47,904 nt of DNA from GCA-2689995 sp964529325 (GCA_964529325.1 CAZGWH010000010.1:1-47904); one strand, 5' to 3'; positions 9,204 through 18,098 are shown, counted from the stretch's first letter. Numbers and translations are program-made. The notes: generated by a model from the sequence alone, not told the origin.

Positions 9204-10179
9204 TTGTTTTTTCTATTTTTTTTGCTATTTTCTGAACTAATAAATCTACATTATCTCCAGTAATAGATGAAAATGAAATTGAATTAAATTTTTTATTGAA
9301 TTTTTCAACTTCTTCATTTTCAAATATCGAATCACTTTTTGATATAAATATTAATCGAGGTTTACTTGACATATCGACATCATGGTTTAATAATTCTTCC
9401 TCAAGTGTTTCATAATCTTGAATTAAATTTTCAGATAATCCGTCAATTAAAAATACTAAAATTTTTGTTCTTTCAATATGTCTTAAAAATTGTGCACCTA
9501 ATCCTTTACCATCACTTGCGCCTTTAATTAACCCAGGTATATCAGCCATTACAAATGATTTAAATGTACCATGCTTAACTATTCCTAAATTAGGAACAAG
9601 AGTTGTAAATGGATAATCTGCAATTTTAGGTCGAGCAGACGAAACTTTTGATAATAATGTCGATTTCCCTGCATTTGGGAACCCAACAAGACCAACATCT
9701 GCCATTATTTTTAATTCTAATTCAATTAATAATTCATCACCAAGCTGTCCATCATTTGCGTTTCGTGGTGCCGTATTTTTCTGAGTTTTAAACCGTGCAT
9801 TCCCAAAACCACCATTACCACCATTTGCAAGAATTTCAATTTGGCTATCTTCTGTTAAATCACATATAATTTCCTCTGTCTCAGAATTAATTGCCATAGT
9901 TCCAGGCGGTACTAAAATTGTTATATCCTTCCCTTTTCGGCCATGCATTTTTTTTCCTTGACCATGTTGACCTTTTTCAGCTTTATAGATTCGCTTAAAA
10001 GATGCATCTTGCAATGTTGTTAACTGCTGGTTTGCTTTGAGAATAATATTTCCACCATTTCCGCCATCACCTCCAGAAGGACCACCTTTTGGTACGAATT
10101 TTTCTCGATGGAAGGCAATACAACCATGCCCCCCATCACCCGCTTTAACCTTAATTTCAACATGGTCAATGAATTTCAA
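9127..10179 (-). CDS. obgE: GTPase Obg (CgtA)
   Basis: Essential GTPase of ribosome assembly and stress signalling. The glycine-rich Obg fold fills residues 1-158 (AGDGGHGCIAFHREK, PSGGDGGNGG, KMHGRKGKD). The G domain follows, with G1 GFPNAGKST, G3 DIPGL and G4 ISKSD. The 350-residue length corresponds to the form without the C-terminal OCT domain. The start is TTG, just after the icd stop and with GGG upstream; the conserved N-terminus FIDHVEIKVKAGDGG begins two codons later, so this start is needed. The final 77 bases also encode the start of dprA. Confidence 0.95.
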   Translation of the reverse strand: MKFIDHVEIKVKAGDGGHGCIAFHREKFVPKGGPSGGDGGNGGNIILKANQQLTTLQDASFKRIYKAEKGQHGQGKKMHGRKGKDITILVPPGTMAINSETEEIICDLTEDSQIEILANGGNGGFGNARFKTQKNTAPRNANDGQLGDELLIELELKIMADVGLVGFPNAGKSTLLSKVSSARPKIADYPFTTLVPNLGIVKHGTFKSFVMADIPGLIKGASDGKGLGAQFLRHIERTKILVFLIDGLSENLIQDYETLEEELLNHDVDMSSKPRLIFISKSDSIFENEEVEKFNKKFNSISFSSITGDNVDLLVQKIAKKIEKTNDSQKRNIRPEPNKGGWSFPDSSDL

Positions 10180-10182
10180 TTA

Positions 10183-11484
10183 TTAACCCATATTTTCAAT
10201 CATAGCATCTCCAAATTCTGAACATTTTAATAATGTTGCATCATCCATTTGTCTATGAAAATCATAAGTTACTTGTTTTTGACTAATAGTTGCATCTAAA
10301 CTATTAATAATTAAATCTGCTGCTTCAGTCCACCCTAAATATCGCAACATCATTTCTCCTGATAAAATTACAGAACCTGGATTTACTTTATCTTGTCCTG
10401 CATATTTAGGAGCTGTTCCATGAGTAGCTTCAAATATTGCTTTTCCCGTTTTATAATTAATATTTGCACCTGGTGCAATTCCAATACCCCCTACCTGTGC
10501 AGCAAGTGCATCAGATATATAATCGCCATTTAAATTCATAGTTGCAATTACATCATACTCATTGGGTCGTGTTAAAATTTGTTGTAAAAAATTATCTGCA
10601 ATTGCATCTTTAATGATTAATTTACCTGCTTTTTCAGCTTTATCCATTGCATGATTTGCAGAATCTTCACCGTGATTTAATTTAATATCATCCCATTGTT
10701 TCCAAGTAAACACTTTATCACCAAATTCTCTTTCAGCTAAAGCATACCCCCAATTTTTAAAAGCACCTTCAGTAAATTTCATAATATTTCCTTTATGAAC
10801 TAAAGTTAAACTTTTTCGATTATTGTCTAATGCATATATAATTGCAGATCGGACTAACCGTTCTGTTCCTTGCCCAGAAATAGGCTTAATGCCAATACCT
10901 GCAGTATTAGGGAACCTAATTTTTTTAAATAACTCAGGCATTTCAGATTCCATAAAATTCATAAAACTGCGATTTATTTCTGTACCTTGTTCAAATTCAA
11001 TTCCTGCATAGATATCTTCAGTATTTTCTCTAAAAATAACCATATCAATTTTAGATGGATCTTTTACAGGAGAAGGAACATTTTTAAACCATCTTACAGG
11101 TCTTAAACATACATATAAATCTAACTTCTGTCTTAATGCAACATTTATTGAGCGAATCCCTCCTCCTACAGGTGTTGTAAGTGGACCTTTTATTGAAACA
11201 AGGTATTCATTGATTCGATCTAAAGTTTCTTCAGGGAGCCATGTATTTGGTCCATATATATCATTTGCTTTTTCACCTGCAAATACTTCCATCCATTCAA
11301 TTTTTCGCTTTCCATTATACGCTTTATTTACAGCTGTATCTAAAACTTTTTTGGATGCACTCCAAATATCAGCACCAATTCCATCTCCTTCAATAAAAGG
11401 TATAATTGGATTATCTGGTACATTTAGCTTCTTATTTACCATTGTAATTTTTGAACCATTCTTTGGTCTAATTGTCTTATTCAT
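10183..11484 (-). CDS. icd: Isocitrate dehydrogenase (NADP-type)
   Basis: Oxidative decarboxylation of isocitrate to 2-oxoglutarate in the TCA cycle. The 433-residue length is close to the E. coli-type homodimeric enzyme. Visible family features are IPFIEGDGIGADIW near residue 28, the substrate-phosphate loop GGGIRSINVALRQKLDLYVCLRPV, the metal/substrate segment VIFRENTEDIYAGIEF, and the C-terminal cofactor region GIGIAPGANIN and EATHGTAPKYAGQ followed by SVILSGEMMLRYLGW. Cofactor preference for NADP is assumed from the subfamily. It overlaps the upstream zinc-ribbon gene by eight bases and is followed three bases later by obgE. Confidence 0.95.
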   Translation of the reverse strand: MNKTIRPKNGSKITMVNKKLNVPDNPIIPFIEGDGIGADIWSASKKVLDTAVNKAYNGKRKIEWMEVFAGEKANDIYGPNTWLPEETLDRINEYLVSIKGPLTTPVGGGIRSINVALRQKLDLYVCLRPVRWFKNVPSPVKDPSKIDMVIFRENTEDIYAGIEFEQGTEINRSFMNFMESEMPELFKKIRFPNTAGIGIKPISGQGTERLVRSAIIYALDNNRKSLTLVHKGNIMKFTEGAFKNWGYALAEREFGDKVFTWKQWDDIKLNHGEDSANHAMDKAEKAGKLIIKDAIADNFLQQILTRPNEYDVIATMNLNGDYISDALAAQVGGIGIAPGANINYKTGKAIFEATHGTAPKYAGQDKVNPGSVILSGEMMLRYLGWTEAADLIINSLDATISQKQVTYDFHRQMDDATLLKCSEFGDAMIENMG

Positions 11485-11734
11485 CTTTTCCTTTACTTTT
11501 TGGTTTTTCGTCAGTTTTCAATTTTTCTTTTTTAATTTTAGATTTTTTATCTTTTCGTGCATAATCAGTTAAATAAAAACCATCGCCTTTAAATATTAGC
11601 CCTGTTCCACCACTTATTATTCGTTTTAATTCTCCATTACATTTTTCACATTGAATGAGAGGAGTAGCTGAAATTTTTTGCAATACCACTGTTCTTTCAT
11701 CACAGCTTTTACATTTATAATTATATGTTGGCAT
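11477..11734 (-). CDS. FmdB-type zinc ribbon protein
   Basis: Small 85-residue protein with the FmdB/CxxC_CxxC regulatory-protein pattern: PTYNYKCKSCDE at 2-13, a second CEKCNGELKRIISGG at about 33-47, then a charged lysine-rich tail. The two Cys pairs form a zinc ribbon. The N-terminus MPTYxYxCxxC is characteristic. Members are widespread and their function is not settled; a role in regulation or nucleic-acid binding is only assumed. It overlaps pta by 14 bases and icd by 8, so it belongs to that transcript. Confidence 0.85.
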   Translation of the reverse strand: MPTYNYKCKSCDERTVVLQKISATPLIQCEKCNGELKRIISGGTGLIFKGDGFYLTDYARKDKKSKIKKEKLKTDEKPKSKGKDE

Positions 11735-12647
11735 AATTCATATCCTTTTGAAGAGCAGTAATACAAGCGACATCTATGATATCTTGAACTGAACATCCTC
11801 TAGATAAATCGTGAATCGGTTTTTTTAGTCCTTGTAATAATGGACCTATTGCAGAATATCCAGCAAGTCTTTCCGTAATTTTATATGAAATATTGCCTGC
11901 ATCTAAATTAGGAAAAACAAATACATTTGCATTTCCTTTTAATTTGGAATGAGATATTTTTCGTTCAGCTACTTGTAAATTTATGGCAGCATCAAATTGA
12001 ATTTCTCCTTCATGTAAAATATCATTATATTTTTTTGTAAATTGAGTTGTAGCATCTTTCACTTTCTTTACTCTATAATGTTCACTACTACCATTTGTAG
12101 AAAAAGATAAAAATGCAATTTTAGGTATTTCTTCAGTTAATAAGAAATGGAACTCAGATGCATTTTTTGCAATAGATACTAATTGTTCTGATGTTGGCTC
12201 AGGAATGACAGCACAATCTGAAAATGTATATGCCATTTCACCATCAGGATGTACCATTAAAAAAATACTAGAAATCCATTTAGACTTTGGTAAAACGCCA
12301 ATTATTCTAATTGCAGTTCTAAGAACATCAGCAGAAGAATTTATAGCTCCTGCAACCACTCCGTCAACCTTACCCATTGCAAGCAGAACAGCACTTAAAT
12401 GAAGATAATTATCAAGAAACCCAGTCAACATTTCATGACTCCAATTCTTTGTAAATTTCATATCATTAATAAATTGAATACATTCTTCAGTATTTTTTTT
12501 AAATTCCGTTGGGTTTAATATTTCAATTCCTAATTGCTTTAATTCTATTATAGCTTCTTGAATACGGCTATCTTCTATTTCAGGGAGTATTATTTTTGCT
12601 TTTTTTTGTAAAGCTCTACTTAAAATATTCCCCCTAATATTATTCAT
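11721..12647 (-). CDS. pta: Phosphate acetyltransferase
   Basis: Interconverts acetyl-CoA + phosphate and acetyl-phosphate + CoA. The 308-residue protein is the short, single-domain PTA_PTB form. Evidence is KIILPEIEDSRIQEA near the N-terminus, GKVDGVVAGAINSSADVLRTA at about 92-112 and the family C-terminal block: FPNLDAGNISYKITERLAG then IGPLLQGLKKPIHDLSRGCS. Those match acetyl rather than butyryl transferases. No acetate kinase lies next to it. Butyrate kinase and its own transferase are about 30 kb away in the same window. It overlaps coaD by eight bases. Confidence 0.92.
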   Translation of the reverse strand: MNNIRGNILSRALQKKAKIILPEIEDSRIQEAIIELKQLGIEILNPTEFKKNTEECIQFINDMKFTKNWSHEMLTGFLDNYLHLSAVLLAMGKVDGVVAGAINSSADVLRTAIRIIGVLPKSKWISSIFLMVHPDGEMAYTFSDCAVIPEPTSEQLVSIAKNASEFHFLLTEEIPKIAFLSFSTNGSSEHYRVKKVKDATTQFTKKYNDILHEGEIQFDAAINLQVAERKISHSKLKGNANVFVFPNLDAGNISYKITERLAGYSAIGPLLQGLKKPIHDLSRGCSVQDIIDVACITALQKDMNYANI

Positions 12648-13131
12648 TAATTTTTCGTTTTAATTCTTCTATTACAAACGGAGGTACAAGATTAGATACA
12701 TTTCCACCTAAACTTGCAACTTCACGAACTAAGGATGAGCTTAAATGTGTATATTTTTGATGAGCAACTAAAAATGTTGTTGTAATTGATTCGTCCAAAC
12801 TTCTATTCATTAATGCCATATTAAATTCATATTCATAATCAGATAATGCTCTGATTCCTCTTACAATTACTGTTGCATTTTTATTTTTTGCATAATCTAC
12901 CAATAAACCTGAAAACTTATCAATTTCTATATTTTCAATATTTTTAGTCACTTCTTTAATCATTTTAAGACGCGTATCTTTTGAAAACATCGGGTTTTTT
13001 TCAGAATTTACCGCAATTGCAATTATTACTTTTTCAAATAAAGTTGAAGCTCGAGTTATAATATCTAAATGTCCTAATGTTATAGGATCAAATGAACCTG
13101 GGTAAATTGCTATTATTTTTTTTCGTTCCAT
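12640..13131 (-). CDS. coaD: Pantetheine-phosphate adenylyltransferase
   Basis: Fourth step of coenzyme A synthesis: transfers AMP from ATP to 4'-phosphopantetheine. At 163 residues it has the standard length. The nucleotidyltransferase motif is AIYPGSFDPITLGHLDII at 8-25 (T/HxGH as TLGH), and the second motif with VRGIRALSDYEYEFNMALMN is at about 89-108. The ISSS/SSxxR-type site appears as THLSSSLVREVASLGG. It overlaps rsmD by 19 bases and pta by eight. The rsmD-coaD pair is very common in bacteria. Confidence 0.97.
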   Translation of the reverse strand: MERKKIIAIYPGSFDPITLGHLDIITRASTLFEKVIIAIAVNSEKNPMFSKDTRLKMIKEVTKNIENIEIDKFSGLLVDYAKNKNATVIVRGIRALSDYEYEFNMALMNRSLDESITTTFLVAHQKYTHLSSSLVREVASLGGNVSNLVPPFVIEELKRKINE

Positions 13132-13637
13132 CCAAATACAGCCTGACTATTTCCATAATTTACAATACGAATGTCGGCATCCTCAATTTTAGTTCGTTTC
13201 ATCTCTAAAAAATACTTACCTTTTTTACTTAATACACCTTTTACCAAAGCATGTAATTTAAGAATATCTGTTCCAAAATATGGAGGGTCAGCTAAAATAA
13301 CATCAAAAGTTTTATTACATGTTTGTAAATATGAAAACACATCATCTTGAACTATTTTTATATTTTCTAATGGACAAATAAATTCAATATTTTTTTTAAG
13401 ATATTTCAAACTTGAGTAATATTTCTCAACAAATGTAACAGATTTTGCACCTCTACTTAATGCTTCTATTCCTAATGTTCCCAATCCCCCATATAAATCA
13501 AGAACATCCAATTCAACAAATGGCTCTAATATTTGCATCGCAGACTTTTTAACTCTACCTTGCGTTGGTCTAATTTTTGGATCTTTACCCGTAAAAAATT
13601 TACGACCTTTATATTTCCCAACAAGCACAGAAGCCAT
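13113..13637 (-). CDS. rsmD: 16S rRNA (guanine-966-N2)-methyltransferase RsmD
   Basis: Methylates G966 of 16S rRNA using S-adenosylmethionine. The protein is 174 residues. It shows GKYKGRKF and the PTQGRVKKSAMQIL segment at the N-terminus, SAM motif I as VLDLYGGLGTLGIEALSRGA at about 46-65, acidic VTFVEK, and the catalytic N-methyltransferase motif DPPY in ILADPPYF at about 116-123. The ATG start is three bases after the PilN-like gene. Downstream coaD overlaps it. Confidence 0.95.
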   Translation of the reverse strand: MASVLVGKYKGRKFFTGKDPKIRPTQGRVKKSAMQILEPFVELDVLDLYGGLGTLGIEALSRGAKSVTFVEKYYSSLKYLKKNIEFICPLENIKIVQDDVFSYLQTCNKTFDVILADPPYFGTDILKLHALVKGVLSKKGKYFLEMKRTKIEDADIRIVNYGNSQAVFGWNEKK

Positions 13638-13640
13638 TTA

Positions 13641-14375
13641 TTAAAATGGTTTCAAAGAAATTGTTGAAAATTCATCAGGCCCAGACTGAATTTTAATATT
13701 AAAATTTGTTAGAATATCCGCATCATGTAATCTTAGCAATATTGAAACAATATTTTTATACTCATTCACAATTAAAGAAAAAGTATCTGTTTTAAAATCA
13801 TACGAATTACTTAAAATAAACCGCTCTCCGATTATTTTTTTAATATTAGAAAATTCTTGATTGATAGGATTTGATCTCCCAAACCAAGGAATTCTATATA
13901 TATAATTCATTTTTTTAGCTTGATATATTTTAGCTCTTTTATTTATACCGTAAAAATCATTTAATTCTAGTTCTTTAATTTTTTGATTAATTGATTTATT
14001 GTAAATAATATTTATTTCATCAATATTAAACTCTATTAAATCTATTTCTTGATTTAACTTATTATTTAATAATAAATCAATTAACCCTGATACAATTTCA
14101 TTTTGAGAAATTTCTAAATTATAATTTGGTTTTTCAATCGATTTATTCGGATTAATAAGTGGAAGTAAATACATTAAACAAATTGCCGTTAACCCTGTAA
14201 TTATTAATCCAATTATGATTAAACTTTTAATCCTAGATTTTGCAGGTGGTTTTTTTTCTATTGGTTTATATTTAGTATCAACTTTTTCTTTTTGCGTTTC
14301 ATCTAAAAATGAAAGGGAAGTATTAACAACTTTAGGCTGTATCCCCGGTTCTCCTAATAAATTTACATCAAACAT
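13641..14375 (-). CDS. PilN-like bitopic membrane protein
   Basis: The protein has a short cytoplasmic N-terminus FDVNLLGEPG, a proline/lysine-rich linker, one membrane span (about 49-72, SLIIIGLIITGLTAICL) and a periplasmic alpha/beta-like remainder of about 170 residues. The NLLG start, size (244 residues) and topology resemble PilN/GspL-C type proteins, in which the INLLP-like peptide docks on PilM. It directly follows a PilM-like gene, with a seven-base overlap. I use the ATG at 14375, one codon inside a possible TTG. Assignment rests on topology and neighbours, not on strong sequence identity, so the PilN call is tentative. Confidence 0.55.
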   Translation of the reverse strand: MFDVNLLGEPGIQPKVVNTSLSFLDETQKEKVDTKYKPIEKKPPAKSRIKSLIIIGLIITGLTAICLMYLLPLINPNKSIEKPNYNLEISQNEIVSGLIDLLLNNKLNQEIDLIEFNIDEINIIYNKSINQKIKELELNDFYGINKRAKIYQAKKMNYIYRIPWFGRSNPINQEFSNIKKIIGERFILSNSYDFKTDTFSLIVNEYKNIVSILLRLHDADILTNFNIKIQSGPDEFSTISLKPF

Positions 14376-15258
14376 CAAAGCCTCTAAACCCTAACCCCGT
14401 TTCTGCAAAAATAAAGGGTGTTTTTGATGATGATTTATAATCAATTTTAATTTTATTAGCGATATTTAAATGTTCAATATCAGCATTATTTTCGGAAATA
14501 ATATTTTTAATTTCTGATGAATTTTCAACAATTGAATAAATAAATATTTTATCTGTTATTTTTAACTTTTCTAAATTTGACTCAGAACACTTTTCCAATT
14601 GTTTTAATATTTTATCAGTTGCCTTTGTATCTCCATAATAATTATGTAGTTTACAAACACCTTTAATTCTCTTAAGCCTTAAATAACAAATCAAGTTATC
14701 ATCTTTAATATAAAGTATTTCATTAAAATTAAACCGTCCAATTCGCCAAATTAAAAATGATTTATAATTATTTGATTTATATAAAATTTTCGCAGAAGTT
14801 TCTGCAGAAAAAATGCCTAAAGATAAAAACCTAATTTCATATTGAGATTGTTTTACAGCATTTATAATCGACTGCTTTATTTGGGTTGGTAAATGTATGT
14901 TTAAACATTTAGATTGATTTCCATCAAAAGGGTAATTAAATGTATCAAACCGGTTTGAAAATTCAGAATCATAAGTAAGAGAATTCACCCATGAATTATA
15001 ATTCTCTATATGTGTATTTTCTGGTAAAAAGCATTCAGAGAGATGTACTGAATCCATATCTAACGAAAAATTAATTATTGGAATTTCTATTTTATATTGT
15101 TCAACTAACTCATTAAACAGTGATTTAAAAAATTGAGTTGATGATAAATTTGTCTGCTCATAAGTTTTAACACCATACCCATCAACGACAGGGCCATTAA
15201 TAGTTGGTATCCAGTTTATATAATGAAATTTATTTCCAGATTGAGCTATTGCGAGCAA
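14368..15258 (-). CDS. PilM-like actin-fold protein
   Basis: Soluble 296-residue protein without signal peptide or membrane span. Its layout suggests the ASKHA/actin fold of PilM/GspL: N-terminal AIAQSGNKFHYINW in place of the usual IGLDIGSS, a central region with a second strand pair (SFLIWRIGRFNFNEILYI), and a C-terminal end PFIFAETGLGFRGFDV that recalls the A-x-GLALRG ending of PilM. The canonical ATP-binding residues are not obvious, so it may be degenerate. It starts at TTG. It lies between a pseudopilin-like and a PilN-like gene. It could be unrelated to PilM; a structure comparison would decide. Confidence 0.5.
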   Translation of the reverse strand: MLAIAQSGNKFHYINWIPTINGPVVDGYGVKTYEQTNLSSTQFFKSLFNELVEQYKIEIPIINFSLDMDSVHLSECFLPENTHIENYNSWVNSLTYDSEFSNRFDTFNYPFDGNQSKCLNIHLPTQIKQSIINAVKQSQYEIRFLSLGIFSAETSAKILYKSNNYKSFLIWRIGRFNFNEILYIKDDNLICYLRLKRIKGVCKLHNYYGDTKATDKILKQLEKCSESNLEKLKITDKIFIYSIVENSSEIKNIISENNADIEHLNIANKIKIDYKSSSKTPFIFAETGLGFRGFDV

Positions 15259-15267
15259 AATATAATC

Positions 15268-16038
15268 TTAGCTCGATTTCCAACTTTTCATGCCAGCAGA
15301 AATCATTCCATGATTTCCTGCTTTAAATTTATATAAATGTAAAAAACGAGGCTCAGTATATTTTGCAGGAACAGGGCTTGAAACTGTAAGAGTCGGATCT
15401 TCAATATCTGTTTCATCAATTTCAATTTTATATAATTTTTTTGATAATGGGCATTTCAATAAACTAAAATCTAACCGATATCCTTTTCGCTTATAATCCG
15501 AATAAACTTCAGAGTGACTTGTTGTATCAATATTATACTCACCTACAAAATTTTCATTTGCTCTTATTTCATCAATATTATTTTTATTCACAAAAATAGT
15601 ATCAATTATACCCGATTCTGGATTGTTTATTCCAACTGAATAAACAATATTCGTTACTTCTTTTTTCAAAATAATTTCATCACTAAAAGTAGTATCTACA
15701 ATAGTTTGTAAATCTCGAGGAATATTTATATTTCGTGCAACTCCATCTATATGAATTACTTTATTTCCATAAAATAAGCTATCACCCATTAATGAGTCCC
15801 GTGCCTGTTGAACAACTTTAAATAATTCTTCACCATCTAATGTATATTTCCCTGTGAGTTCTAAAAATAGCTCTTCTGCCGAATAAATAACTTCCATACG
15901 ATGTCGGCTCTCATTTTTAAAAAAAGTTTCTTCCTTATCAATTGATTTCGGTAAATAAATCACTAATCCTAAAATGATAAATGAGACGGTTAAACCCCAG
16001 TCTAATAAACCAATTTTGCGTTCTGTCTTATTATTCAT
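15268..16038 (-). CDS. Pseudopilin-like single-span exported protein
   Basis: 256 residues. There is a short basic N-terminus (MNNKTERK), one hydrophobic helix at about 11-29 (LLDWGLTVSFIILGLVIYL), then a helix with ESRHRMEVIYSAEELFLELTGKYT. That arrangement parallels pseudopilins, where the membrane helix continues into a helix followed by a 'Y-x-x-x-G-x-Y' element, but no FTLIE-type prepilin peptidase site is visible. The rest is beta-rich and includes a lone Cys (LKCPLSKKLYKI). I do not recognise the family by name. Genes for ComEA-like, PilM-like and PilN-like proteins touch it on both sides, which suggests a shared envelope machine. Confidence 0.55.
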   Translation of the reverse strand: MNNKTERKIGLLDWGLTVSFIILGLVIYLPKSIDKEETFFKNESRHRMEVIYSAEELFLELTGKYTLDGEELFKVVQQARDSLMGDSLFYGNKVIHIDGVARNINIPRDLQTIVDTTFSDEIILKKEVTNIVYSVGINNPESGIIDTIFVNKNNIDEIRANENFVGEYNIDTTSHSEVYSDYKRKGYRLDFSLLKCPLSKKLYKIEIDETDIEDPTLTVSSPVPAKYTEPRFLHLYKFKAGNHGMISAGMKSWKSS

Positions 16039-16445
16039 TAATTATCCTCTATTGAAATATTATTTAAATTTCTTTCTATTATTTTATCACCAATCCCTTT
16101 AACTATTTTTAATTCATCAATTGAATTAAATTTACCTATTTCTTGTCTTTTTTTTATTATTCTTTCTGCTAATGAAGGTCCTATTCCAGATAATTTTATT
16201 AATTCTTTTTTTTGGGCAGAATTAATATTTATTATAAATTCTTCATTATTCTTTTTATTTATTTCATGTGTTGAATCATTTAAATTTATATAAAATTCAT
16301 TTATCTCTTCATCCAACTCTACAAATTCAAGTTTCGAATTATTTGTATCAAATCCGCCTTTAAAATACTTAACACCAATCCCACTTAATAAGCCAAAAGC
16401 AAGAATCATTACTAATGACTTTTCTTGTCTTGTGAAAATCTTCAT
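16038..16445 (-). CDS. comEA: ComEA-like helix-hairpin-helix protein
   Basis: DNA-binding protein of competence pseudopilus systems. The 135-residue product has an N-terminal membrane anchor (about 11-28, SLVMILAFGLLSGIGV), an acidic linker, and a C-terminal double helix-hairpin-helix: ININSAQKKELIKLSGIGPSLA, then IDELKIVKGIGDKIIERNL. The N-A-x-x-x-E-L-x-x-L-x-G-I-G pattern is characteristic of ComEA. I choose the ATG at 16445, which overlaps the dnaJ stop as TGATG, over a TTG one codon upstream. In the periplasm it would bind incoming double-stranded DNA. No comEC appears in the window. Confidence 0.82.
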   Translation of the reverse strand: MKIFTRQEKSLVMILAFGLLSGIGVKYFKGGFDTNNSKLEFVELDEEINEFYINLNDSTHEINKKNNEEFIININSAQKKELIKLSGIGPSLAERIIKKRQEIGKFNSIDELKIVKGIGDKIIERNLNNISIEDN

Positions 16446-17545
16446 CAATTATATTTTTTAAATTCTGAATTTTCTTTAAGCTCATCACCTAATTCATTAA
16501 TTATTTTTTTAGCATTTTTAGAAACATGTTTAGGAACATGAACATTTATTCTCACAAACAAATCACCATGTCTATGCGTATTTAGTCCAGGTAAACCTTT
16601 GTTTCTTAATCTTAACATTTGCCCAGGTCTTATACCAGAAGGTATTTTTAATCTGACTTTTCCGGCTAAAGTAGGTACTTCTATTTGCCCACCAAAAACA
16701 GCGATTGGATAAGAAACAAATGCATCAATATAAATATCATTATTATCTCTAGTGAATAATGAATGCTCTATATCTTCAAAATAAATCATTAAATCACCAG
16801 CAGGAATACCATTTGGTCCTTTATTTCCTTCACCTCGCTGAGTCATATAATTTCCACCCGAAATACCTGGAGGGATTTCAAATGAAACTGAAGCAGATAT
16901 TCGTGTAACCCCATCACCTCGACATGATTTACAGGGGTTGGAAATAACTTTCCCTGTTCCTTTACAATTTTGACACGGCTGAACATTCATCACCTGACCA
17001 AAAAGTGAGCGTTGCATTCTTCTAATTTCACCACTTCCATTACAACCAGTACATGTGATTGGCTTAGCTCCTTTTTCAGCACCACTTCCTGTACAACTTT
17101 TACAACTTTCTAAGCGTTTAATTTTAATTGATTTTTCAGCTCCAGAATACACATCTTCTAAAGTGACTGGAATACTTAATTTTAAATCTGTCCCTTTTCG
17201 CTGTCGTCGTGAACGACCTCCACCGCCACCAAAAATATCACCAAACCCTGATGCTTCAAAAATATCTGAAAAATTACTAAAAATATCATTCATATCTGTA
17301 AAACCAGAAGAACTAAATCCATTGCCATTCATACCTGCATGACCAAATTTATCATATTGAGCCTTTTTCTGGCCATCGCTTAAAACAGAATAAGCTTCTG
17401 CAGCTTCTTTAAACTTAGTTTCAGCATCTTTATTATCGGGATTTCTATCTGGATGAAATTTCATTGCAACTTTTCGGTATGCTTTTTTTATTTCATCTTG
17501 AGATGAGTCTTTATCAACTCCTAAAATATCATAATAATCGTTCAA
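16445..17545 (-). CDS. dnaJ: Chaperone protein DnaJ
   Basis: Co-chaperone that delivers substrates to DnaK and stimulates its ATPase. The 366-residue type I architecture is complete: J domain with HPD at 31-33, a Gly/Phe-rich stretch (SGFGDIFGGGGGRSRR), four CxxCxGxG zinc repeats (CKSCTGSG, CTGCNGSG, CQNCKGTG, CKSCRGDG) and the C-terminal substrate-binding domains. The start is TTG with AGGAAG upstream, because YYDILGV must lie at the N-terminus. grpE ends two bases before it. dnaK is not in the window. Confidence 0.97.
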   Translation of the reverse strand: MNDYYDILGVDKDSSQDEIKKAYRKVAMKFHPDRNPDNKDAETKFKEAAEAYSVLSDGQKKAQYDKFGHAGMNGNGFSSSGFTDMNDIFSNFSDIFEASGFGDIFGGGGGRSRRQRKGTDLKLSIPVTLEDVYSGAEKSIKIKRLESCKSCTGSGAEKGAKPITCTGCNGSGEIRRMQRSLFGQVMNVQPCQNCKGTGKVISNPCKSCRGDGVTRISASVSFEIPPGISGGNYMTQRGEGNKGPNGIPAGDLMIYFEDIEHSLFTRDNNDIYIDAFVSYPIAVFGGQIEVPTLAGKVRLKIPSGIRPGQMLRLRNKGLPGLNTHRHGDLFVRINVHVPKHVSKNAKKIINELGDELKENSEFKKYN

Positions 17546-17546
17546 A

Positions 17547-18098
17547 TTATGCTTCCTGTTTTGCTTTACTCACGACAACCTTTGCGTGTCTAAGTATTTT
17601 ATCATGATATTTATAGCCTTTTGTAAATTCACTCAATATCACACCGTCTTCTTCATCTTCAGTTTCTTGATTCATTAATGCTTCGTGTAGTTCTGGATCA
17701 AATATATTTCCAATAGAAGCAAAGGAAAGAATACCATGCTCCTCAAATATTTTATTAATTTTACTTTCAACTAATTTCACACCATCTAATAATGGACTAT
17801 CATCATTTGTTGACTCAATTGTTCGAGAAAAATCATCTACGACAGTAATTAAATCTTTAATTATAGATTCACCTGCGTATTTTGTTAAATTCTTTCTTTC
17901 ATTAATTGATCTTTTTTTATAATTCTCAAACTCAGCTAATAAACGAATATTTTTATCCTTAAATTTTTCAACCTCATTTGAAAGATTTTCATTTATCAAA
18001 TTTAATTCTTCAACCTGTTTTTTTAATTTATCAGAAACCGTGTTTTTCTTAGATTTTTTTGTAATTTTTGCTTTCACATTTTTACTTTTTACTGCCAA
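17547..18098 (-). CDS. grpE: Nucleotide exchange factor GrpE
   Basis: Releases ADP from DnaK. The 183-residue product has a lysine-rich N-terminus, a long coiled coil at about 20-80 containing RLLAEFENYKKRSINE, and the C-terminal beta domain with LYDP-type sequence GNIFDPELHEALM and the ending KILRHAKVVVSK. The start is TTG with a strong GGAGGA five bases upstream. It is immediately followed by dnaJ, the usual grpE-dnaJ pair. No HrcA binding site (CIRCE) is seen upstream; the tRNA-Ser gene ends just 22 bases before the start. Confidence 0.96.
   Translation of the reverse strand: MAVKSKNVKAKITKKSKKNTVSDKLKKQVEELNLINENLSNEVEKFKDKNIRLLAEFENYKKRSINERKNLTKYAGESIIKDLITVVDDFSRTIESTNDDSPLLDGVKLVESKINKIFEEHGILSFASIGNIFDPELHEALMNQETEDEEDGVILSEFTKGYKYHDKILRHAKVVVSKAKQEA

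Noticed and set aside
11721..12647. Second phosphate butyryltransferase
   Set aside because: The C-terminal block FPNLDAGNISYK ... LSRGCS is characteristic of phosphate acetyltransferase.
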